NCBI GenBank assembly: GCA_012934845.2
Contig: WNNJ02000199.1
Span: 124,001 to 188,000, forward strand
Length of the DNA stretch: 64,000 nucleotides
DNA from: Pomphorhynchus laevis
Lineage: Eukaryota > Acanthocephala > Palaeacanthocephala > Echinorhynchida > Pomphorhynchidae
Direction: 5' to 3'
Shown here: positions 56,870-64,000 of the stretch, one piece after another
How positions within the stretch are numbered: the stretch's first letter is position 1
Layout of the letters: each line of letters opens with the position of its first letter
The notes under the pieces: model-generated
Told to the model about the DNA's origin: nothing
What the model saw: only the letters and a program-made list of their open reading frames with translations
Database searches by the model: none
Program-made: the position numbers and the translations under genes

Positions 56870-59260
56870 CTAATTGATAATCAGATCAGCTAAGTCTACG
56901 TATTTTATATTATTTATAAATTAAAGATATTACTAAATAAAAATTAAATAATAAAATAATAAATAATCAAATGATAAACAATTATTAATAATAAATAATT
57001 GTTATATAATATTTAATATAACTTATATCAAGTTAATATTTTAAATTGATATTTTAAATATAAGTCAATTTTTATGAATTGACTAATAAATAACAGACGT
57101 TGTATCAGAATAAGGATTAGATGTCATCAAGAGGAACTGCTATGCTATCAGGTTTCGATCTTATTCATCGACTTAACATAACAGCAGTGCCAAATACATG
57201 CTAATGAAGTATTTTTTCTGATGAAATTTGTTTATCCAGTATATTATTCTGATACATCTATAATTATTATCCATCTATAAAATTTTTTTGCTAATAATTT
57301 TAACTTGATTTTAATATCATTGTGTTGATTATAAAATATGTTTATTGTTTATTGTAATGTTGATTATAGTAAAATATATTTTACTATTTTCTGAACAAAA
57401 CATAATAATAATGCTAAATCAAAATTTAATAATTAAATAATATAATAAATAATTGTTATAAGATTTTTTATAATTTATATCAAGTTAAAATCAAAAATTA
57501 AAATTTTAAATAAAATAAAAGTCATTTTTATGAATTGACTAATAAATAACAGACGTTGTATCAGAATAAGGTCTAGAGGTCATCAGGATGAACTGCTATG
57601 CTATCAGGTTTCGGCCCCTAAATCCTCTACCCAACATAGCAGCAGAGCCAACTACGTGTTAAGGATGTATTTCCTCTGATAAAATTTAATATATAGTATC
57701 CTATTCTAATACAAAGTATATTATCCATCTATAAAAAATTTTTGCTCATGATTTCAAATTTATTTTTAATATTATTGTGTTGATTTGTATATTTTACTAT
57801 TTTCTGTTTGATGATATTTTTATAGTATCTAGTTTAAAATATGCATCTATTAAATTATTTAAATGATTTTGAAGAAAGCCAATATCGTCACAAATTGTTG
57901 TAATTCTTAAAATTTCATTATTTAATGTATTATATTTTATATTATATGGTATGCATGAATGCTCATGCAAAAAAAATGTTTTTTTTTTGACATTTAATTG
58001 AACTTGATTGCATCTGTGAGTTGAAATTCTTTTGATTGTCGCAGGTATTGTTCCTATTATTGATACAGCAGGACGCTACTAATCAGCCTGGGTCGGTCTT
58101 ATCAGCTGCTGACCCAGATATTTTTGATATGATATTATATTTTTGAGATAGATATGATATTTTTATAGTAACTTAGTTTAAAATATGTACCTATTAAATT
58201 ATTTAAATGATATTGAAGTCAATATCATTTCATATTAGGACAATTCTTAAATTGTCATAATTGACATGAATGCTCATGCAAAAATTTTTCATGTAAATTT
58301 AAATATTTAATCTTTACTATTTAAATTAAAAGTAATTTTAAATGATGTTAATTTAATTAATATTTAATTAATAATATTAATATTATGAATATTACGAATA
58401 TTAATTAATATTTAATTAATATTCATATCTAGATATATACGTTCTTTATCATCAATATTGGTTTTATTAAGAATAAGGCTACTTGAATAAATTGGATCAC
58501 TTATTGGATAAAAATTATTAGAGCTAAATACACATATATCATCAATGTATTATCATCCGTTCATAAACATTTTCCGCTAATGATTTTTAATTTAATTTCA
58601 ATATTATTGTGTTGATTTATATATTTTACTATTTTCTGCTTGATGTTATTTTTATAGTAAACTAGTTTAAAATATGCATATATTAAATTATTAAAATGAT
58701 TTTAAAGAAAGTTAATATCATAACATATTATAGCAATTCTTAAAATTTCATTATTTAATGTATTATATTTTATATTATATGGTATGCATGAATACTCATG
58801 CAAAAATATGTTTCTTGTAAATTTAAATGTCATCTTTACGATATAAATTAATGGTAGTTTTAATTGATGTTTATTTAATGTTCATATCAAGATATATACT
58901 TTCTTTATCATTAATATTGGTTTCATTAAGAATGAGGCTACCTGGATAAATTTGTTCGCTTATTGGATAAAAGGTGTTAGATTCTATAAAACTTAGAAAT
59001 AAATCAGCTATACTTGAGCTACTATTTTCACCCATTGCAATACCTTTTATTTATCTAAATATATATGTCCCTATCTTTAAATAATTTTGATTTAATTAAA
59101 TATTTAAGGATTCTAATAATTCAGTTTTATCCATATATATTTCCTTCCGGGTTTAATTTTTGTTAGATATACGTTATAGTTGTTTATCTATTTCCGAATA
59201 TAAGGTTAATTAATTTTTCTAACGCTTCACTGTATAACATAAAGGTTGCTGGTCATCGGG
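56870..59260 (-). mobile_element. Naiad-type PLE tails and RT C-terminal pieces, minus strand
   Basis: Tails with the crossing-helix motif at 57130-57210 and 57580-57650. RT ends at 58020-57840, 58290-58170, 58810-58600 and 59020-58850 (minus-strand peptides like LHEHSCIPYNIKYNTLNNEI and NHLNNLIDAYFKL). A GTTGATACCC-poor insert at 58020-58130 is unrelated and not identified. These are the reverse-oriented counterparts of the 48.7-55.3 kb cluster. Confidence 0.7.
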
Positions 59261-59951
59261 AGGAAAGCGTAATATGGTAAAAATGTATTTGTTCTTTATT
59301 AATTTATAGACAAATTGTGAAATTATTAATTTATAATAATCCTTATATTATTACTATATAAGATTACATCATTTCTACAATCGCATTTTTATTGCGATGA
59401 ATAAATATGTTGCCCGAAATAATTAGAGAACAGTTCTAACCCAGTTCTTTCTGATGACATCCCATCTGTATTATATAAGACGTGGTATTTTATCTATTAT
59501 ACGGTCCATAAACATTGAATTATGAAAATCTTCAATTTTAAAAATCTGTGTTACATTAGAGATTAATATTCAATTTTTAAATTTATGTAATAATAAAACT
59601 TAAATATTTAATATTAATAAATATTAAAAATATATTAATTAATATTAAAATATTTTAATAAAAACAATAACATATTTATAGTTCTATTGATATGTTTATA
59701 AAATTTATACAAAATGTATATATTTTATATATAGTTTTATATATATTTTATATACTATACATTTTATATATACTATATTTTACATATAGTTCCTGTACAA
59801 AGTAGATAGAAATGACAGTAATAAATTATAGGTGATGTGTTTTAATTAAAATGAAAAAAAAGTCACAGATATTTTACTCGATTATGAAAATACAAGCAGA
59901 AAGTAACGATTAAATATACGAAAGTTCTAGATCTCGAAAAATGTAACAATC
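59261..59951. other. 3' flank of PDHB and AT-rich DNA
   Basis: 59400-59520 still holds traces of a PLE tail (CTGATGACATCCCATCTGTA). The rest is AT-rich; it contains the presumed 3' UTR of the minus-strand PDHB gene. Confidence 0.4.
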
Positions 59952-61037
59952 TTAGGATAGCATTGATTTAATCTTATCGATTATTACTGGTTTAGTTGGC
60001 ATTGTAATGCTTTCAAGATTCATTGCGTACGGCATTGGCACATCAGCTCCGCAAAGACGTTGAGGTGGAATTTCGAGGCATTCGGAAACCTCTTGGTTTT
60101 CAACACATCTAGCGATTATTTCAGCCCCTACACCACATTGTAGCCAACCTTGTTCTACACTTAGCAATCGACCAGTCTTTTGTACAGATTTGAAGATCGC
60201 TGGACAATCAAGTGGCCTTAAGCTTCGCAAATTGATTACTTCGCAATCAAATCCGAAATCCTTTGATAACTGTTCAACTGCTTCCATTACTGGATTCATA
60301 GCCCTTGCGAAAGATACAATAGTGATATCTTTACCGACACGTTCAATTTTCGCTTTTCCAATTGGAATGACAAAATCCTTAGACATTGCTTCGTCAGACA
60401 TAGGGAAACTCATACCATACATAACTTCATTCTCTAAACAAATAACCGGATCATTGTCACGAATTGCAGCCTTTATGAGCCCTTTAGCGTCTTCGCAATT
60501 CCACGGGCTAACAACTTTTAGTCCAGGAACGTGACTGTACCATGCCGCGTAGCATTGTGAATGCTGGGCGGCAACACCAACCGATGGTCCATTTGGGCCT
60601 CTAAAAGTAATTGGACATTTTATCTGGCCACCGGACATATATAAACTTTTTGCAGCGCTATTAATGATTTGATCCATAGCCTGCATGGCGAAATTAAATG
60701 TCATAAATTCACAAATGGGACGAAGTCCGGACATAGCAGCACCAACTGCAATACCTGCGAATCCCATTTCAGTGATAGGAGTATCGATAATTCTCTTCTC
60801 CGAAAATCTCATTGATAAGCCCTTGCTTACTTTGTAAGCTCCGTCGTATCTCGCAACCTCTTCACCAAGCATGAATATATTTGGGTCTCGCTCGAGTTCC
60901 TCGGCTAGCCCATCATTAATTGCTTCTCTGACGGTCATTACATTCTTCTGTTGTGATGACTGCGGCGCAGTAGCTAAATGGCGGTGAAACATACCAGCCA
61001 GTTTAAAAATGTTCACTTTTGACATCGAAGTAATCAT
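59952..61037 (-). CDS. PDHB: Pyruvate dehydrogenase E1 component subunit beta, mitochondrial
   Basis: Complete 361-residue protein without introns. With the alpha subunit it forms the thiamine-diphosphate-dependent E1 of the mitochondrial pyruvate dehydrogenase complex (pyruvate decarboxylation and reductive acetylation of lipoyl-E2). Residues 1-30 are a typical Arg/Ser/Ala-rich import presequence; the body starts [18 protein letters not shown]. Hallmarks: [18 protein letters not shown] (55-72, with the ThDP-binding Glu), [35 protein letters not shown] (catalytic His), [33 protein letters not shown] and GADVPMPYA. Length equals the animal enzyme (359). Start ATG at 61037-61035; an AG acceptor (TTTTCAG at 61054-61048) lies 11 nt upstream, so a 5' UTR intron or a trans-spliced leader is likely. 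Lack of coding introns could mean a retrocopy, but the frame is intact and well conserved, so I treat it as functional. Confidence 0.96.
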   Translation of the reverse strand: MITSMSKVNIFKLAGMFHRHLATAPQSSQQKNVMTVREAINDGLAEELERDPNIFMLGEEVARYDGAYKVSKGLSMRFSEKRIIDTPITEMGFAGIAVGAAMSGLRPICEFMTFNFAMQAMDQIINSAAKSLYMSGGQIKCPITFRGPNGPSVGVAAQHSQCYAAWYSHVPGLKVVSPWNCEDAKGLIKAAIRDNDPVICLENEVMYGMSFPMSDEAMSKDFVIPIGKAKIERVGKDITIVSFARAMNPVMEAVEQLSKDFGFDCEVINLRSLRPLDCPAIFKSVQKTGRLLSVEQGWLQCGVGAEIIARCVENQEVSECLEIPPQRLCGADVPMPYAMNLESITMPTKPVIIDKIKSMLS

Positions 61038-61289
61038 ATTACTTTATCTGAAAAGGTACATTAAAAATTTTGAACCTGATTGAACTAATGTATTTAAACA
61101 TTAAAAACGTTAGTATAAAATTAACTCAAAACATTTAAGTTAAATCAATAAAAAAATGATAAAATTTAAAAGATAATCATTTTGTTTATAAGACAAAAAT
61201 GTAATAAAATAATATACTTTGTGTTAAATTAAAAAATTGCTTTAATTAATTTATAATAGAAAAATACAGTATTATTGTTAATTTGGTCA
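61038..61289. other. 5' flank of PDHB
   Basis: AT-rich; holds the acceptor-like TTTTCAG at 61054-61048. No promoter motif identified. Confidence 0.4.
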
Positions 61290-62460
61290 GCTGATGCATT
61301 GAATCGATGAATGGGATTGGTAACTAGATAACATAGCAGTTCATTCTTAAAACACATTATCTTAATTATGGTATATTCTGGTATATTTTTATAAATTAAA
61401 AATAATGCTAAATAACATTTAAATAATTAAATAATACAAAATTATAAATAATTTAATAATTTTATACACAATTTCATATAACTTATATACAGTTAAAATT
61501 TAAAATCCAAATTTAAAATAAATCAAATCCGGTAACTGAGTCTACGTCAATTTAAAAAGTCAATATAAAAAGTCAATTTCTATGAATTTACTAATAAATA
61601 ATATCAGAATAAGGATTAGAGGTCATCAAGAGGAACTGCTTTGTTATCAGGTTTTCCCCTATTTCTCGACCCAACATGGCAGCGGGGTCAAATACTATCG
61701 ACCGAGAATGCATTAGATTTGTAATTAATCCAACACAACAGACATTATTACTGTGATTAGTTAACAAAAATACTCTGCATAGCGTGTTGTCTTTATCAAA
61801 GCCAGAAATAATTTTGTTTGCAACGACTACGTGTTGCGCTAATCTTGTGGCAATCATTATATCAGGTTTCGTATTACCGTGGTTTGATGACCTGATTGAG
61901 AAAGTTATATGTTCATATAACATTTATACAAGTTTTACATAAAAATAATTTTTTAATATGTGCAAGGATCGAATGAACGAGGTGAGTGTCGTACGAGTAC
62001 TGAATTTATACCACTTTGTGCATAAATGTAACAAAATAGGTGGTATACGTTTTTTTATATCATAAATACAAATTACTCATACGAAAAATGTACCAATCAG
62101 ATAACTGAGTCGACATATTTTATACTATATGTAAAATATAAATAAAGATAAATAATTAAAAATAATACATGATTATACAAGATTTTATATAATTTATATT
62201 TATATAACGATAACATTTATTATCAAAATTAATATGTAAAATATAAATAAAGATAAATAATAAATAAATTTATTTTATATAATTAATATTTACATAAAGT
62301 TAAAATTTAAAATTGAAATTCTAAATAAAAATTAATATTTATTAATTGACTAATAAATAATATACGATATTAAAGGATCAGAGGTCATTAGATGAACTCT
62401 TATGTTATCAGGTTTCGGCCCCTATTCATCTGGTTTTTTTATCAAATTAGATCTGCTAGC
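61290..62460 (-). mobile_element. Naiad-type PLE tails around the 440-bp unit
   Basis: Minus-strand tails at 61690-61500 (ACCCCGCTGCCATGTTGGGT, AACCTGATAACAAAGCAGTT) and 62440-62140. Between them is 62128-61692, the twin of 35867-35421. The fused minus frame 61923-61591 crosses the junction and has no coding support. Confidence 0.7.
61692..62128 (-). repeat. 440-bp dispersed unit, copy 2
   Basis: Near-identical to 35421-35867. The unit is flanked here by PLE tails on both sides, while copy 1 interrupts an RT. Confidence 0.8.
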
Positions 62461-62696
62461 TAAGTATTTCTTAAAATTTAAAATTTAAATTAAAAGTCAA
62501 TGTTTGAATAAACTAATTAAGATATAATAAACAATATATTTAAATATAATAAATATACTAATAAATATTAAAACAGTTGTAAAAACTAAAATTTAAAACT
62601 AAGATTTACTTCTAGAAAAAAGTATTTAATTATTTAAACAAAAAATATAAAGGCTAATATAAATAATATATAATTTCAGATAAATAAATAAATTTG

Positions 62697-62854
62697 TTAA
62701 AATTTATTAATATAAATTTAAGGAGCCAGATCCAGTAGTGGGAGGGATCTGGCACTGATGAGTCATTGTGATGACGAAACGGTATTCGTCATTCTTTTGC
62801 GTCGGGCTTACATGTTTTACAAGAAATATAAATTAATATATTAATAAATTTTAA
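62697..62854 (+). ncRNA. Small element with hammerhead-like core, family F, between 17-bp inverted repeats
   Basis: Perfect 17-bp inverted repeats (62697-62713, 62838-62854) bracket a GC-rich core. GCCAGATCC (62725-62733) pairs with GGATCTGGC (62745-62753). Then come CTGATGA (62755-62761), helix II GTCAT-TGTG-ATGAC (62762-62775), GAAA (62776-62779) and CGGTATTCGTC, where A-C-G/C-G-U can form helix III before the G-U-C site at 62790. This is the cleanest catalytic box set in the window. Helix I with the sequence after the GTC is not evident; the upstream hairpin occupies its place. Confidence 0.6.
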
Positions 62855-63129
62855 TATAAATTTATTATAGCAACATATTACAAACAATTATTAAGCAATC
62901 AACTCCGCTAACAGCATTTTAAGAGAATTTCGGAATTAATAATATCTTTATTTAATTAATAATAATTAATCATTAAAATTATTACTCCATATTTATAATA
63001 ATTACAATTTATAATACTTGGGTTATACTTGCGTTGGAATCCATAGTTAACAAAATATAAATGACATGTGATTGGCCTAAATATCGGAAAAATTTTCTCG
63101 CCTTAATTCGTTGTTAACTGCATTTTAGT
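62855..63129. other. AT-rich stretch
   Basis: No feature supported. Confidence 0.4.
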
Positions 63130-63134
63130 TTCTT

Positions 63135-63431
63135 AACATTTTAGCAAGTCAAATTTCTCGAAATTTCTTCGTGGATAGCATCCCGATACCCAAAAATTAC
63201 AGCTCTACGGAACCACCCGATAATTCTATCATAAATGTGAGAGGCTTGATTGCGTTTAAACTAGCAGCAGCACTATTTTGGCTAAGTTTAATCTTATCCC
63301 GAGAGTATCTCTGCTTACCCCGACGTTACTTCATTTTGACGTCTTTTCCAAAAAGTTATTCCAACGAGCAAGAATTCCGGTCTATACTAAAAGGCTTCAT
63401 ACTTTGCACATCCAATTGTTACGAAGTATAG
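63135..63431 (+). CDS. Possible coding exon, unknown product
   Basis: After acceptor TGCATTTTAG (63134) one frame stays open for 98 codons: FLNILASQISRNFFVDSIPI, then PKNYSSTEPPDNSIINVRGL, a hydrophobic segment IAFKLAAALFWLSLIL that could span a membrane, and RSILKGFILCTSNCYEV before TAG. An overlapping frame (63278-63514) is an alternative. Base composition is less AT-rich than the flanks to 64000, which favours genic DNA. No family recognised. Confidence 0.3.
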   Translation, partial: NILASQISRNFFVDSIPIPKNYSSTEPPDNSIINVRGLIAFKLAAALFWLSLILSREYLCLPRRYFILTSFPKSYSNEQEFRSILKGFILCTSNCYEV

Positions 63432-63514
63432 CAAGTGTTGCCTATTACATATTTACTGTACGTTTCCCTGTTTTACTCTTTCACTGCTTGGAGGAAAAGT
63501 TGTCGCAATCGTAA

Positions 63515-64000
63515 CTATAAAACAATTATAACCATGAGAACGTTAAATTTCTGCAAATAGCAGCGTAGCAAGAAGTTATCGAGGGACAATAATATCATCA
63601 GTTGCATGCAGTGACATGTCTCTGATTTTATCAGCGGAGAAATTATGCGCACCCGCGGAGAATCCATTTTCAAGTGATAATTGTGATTGTAGTCTAAAGA
63701 AGCTATAGTTTTGCATATATATATTTAGAATCTGGTTCATTGAACTATTAGTTTCTATTGTTATGCTGTGACTTCAGCTTTTAGACTGTTCAGTGTTTTC
63801 GACATTGTGTAAGCAGAGTGATAAAGGCCTAGAAATCACGTCTGACCTGGTTGACAATTTTCGCATCGTGAATAAACGAATTAGCACTTCAATTATGTCA
63901 TGTAATGCAATCATTCAGTTGCTTTTTATTTAAAAAACAGAGTAACGGAATACATAAATTTGGAAAATAGACGAATCAAATGTTTAATTAAAAATACATT
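63515..64000. other. Less AT-rich right edge, unidentified
   Basis: No frame longer than about 40 codons, but composition like the preceding possible exon; an AATAAA is present near 63880. It could be UTR of the gene to the left. Confidence 0.3.

Noticed and set aside
57593-57649. True HDV-like ribozyme
   Set aside because: Only the crossing P1/P2-like topology is present; no P3, P1.1, P4 or active-site C context can be recognised.
61591-61923. 110-codon minus frame as a gene
   Set aside because: It spans the junction of the 440-bp unit and a PLE tail; the twin at 35.4 kb shares only the first part.
62697-62854. Type III (helix III-open) hammerhead reading
   Set aside because: The sequence before the 9-bp hairpin gives no U-H site and does not pair with the bases after GAAA.
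1-64000. LTR retrotransposons, retroviral or Polinton fossils, CRISPR arrays, rRNA
   Set aside because: No protease, integrase, capsid or envelope motif, no long terminal direct repeats with primer site, and no spacer-repeat array was seen; all RT motifs found belong to LINEs or PLEs.

Overview
The window is nuclear DNA of a strongly AT-rich animal genome. The protein-coding islands are eukaryotic and animal-like: nucleoporin Nup93, a TALE homeobox gene, a START-domain lipid-transfer exon, mitochondrial pyruvate dehydrogenase E1-beta, a GDP-D-glucose phosphorylase-like gene and a ubiquilin relic. They use the standard code and GT-AG introns, one of them only 44 nt long. Exons are often long (Nup93 at least 594 codons, E1-beta and the homeobox gene single-exon as seen). 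I cannot name the species. An invertebrate fits best, because the dominant repeats are Penelope-like elements (PLEs) of the Naiad type, which abound in invertebrate genomes.

Layout. 0-2 kb: Nup93 3' part. 2.3-5.1 kb: Naiad-type PLE pieces. 5.5-9.1 kb: a CR1/L2-like LINE on the minus strand, a LINE tail and a 310-bp tandem repeat. 9.5-13.2 kb: a palindrome with hammerhead-like cores, possible exons of an unknown gene, a decayed WH2 gene and a GC-rich island. 14.2-19.1 kb: LINE remnants, including a nearly complete but decayed I/Jockey-like LINE with zinc-knuckle ORF1, endonuclease and RT. 20.3-24.1 kb: a LINE tail, PLE tails and GDP-glucose phosphorylase exons. 25.7-27.1 kb: a 359-bp satellite. 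27.6-30.5 kb: a truncated LINE with a restriction-like endonuclease running into a ubiquilin pseudogene. 31.8-35.2 kb: a four-exon gene of unknown function with fully consistent splice phases. 35.4-46 kb: two PLE families, palindromes, hammerhead-bearing repeats and the START exon. 46.4-47.3 kb: TALE homeobox gene. 48.2-59.3 kb: a dense field of PLE tails and RT pieces, plus-oriented to about 55.3 kb and mostly minus beyond. 60-61 kb: E1-beta on the minus strand. 61.3-64 kb: PLE tails, a hammerhead-like hairpin element and one possible exon at the right edge.

The genes do not form a functional cluster; they are single-copy host genes separated by repeats. The most striking shared theme is RNA structure. 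By eye I find at least six unrelated sequences with the hammerhead layout (C-U-G-A-N-G-A, helix II, G-A-A-A, tiny helix III, U-H, helix I), several as head-to-head pairs in palindromes. There is also a satellite with a covarying helix next to the same two boxes, and a PLE tail with crossing (pseudoknot-type) pairings. I saw no LTR retrotransposon, retrovirus, Polinton, CRISPR array, tRNA or rRNA gene that I could support. All pairings and homologies were read by eye; no search or folding program was run.
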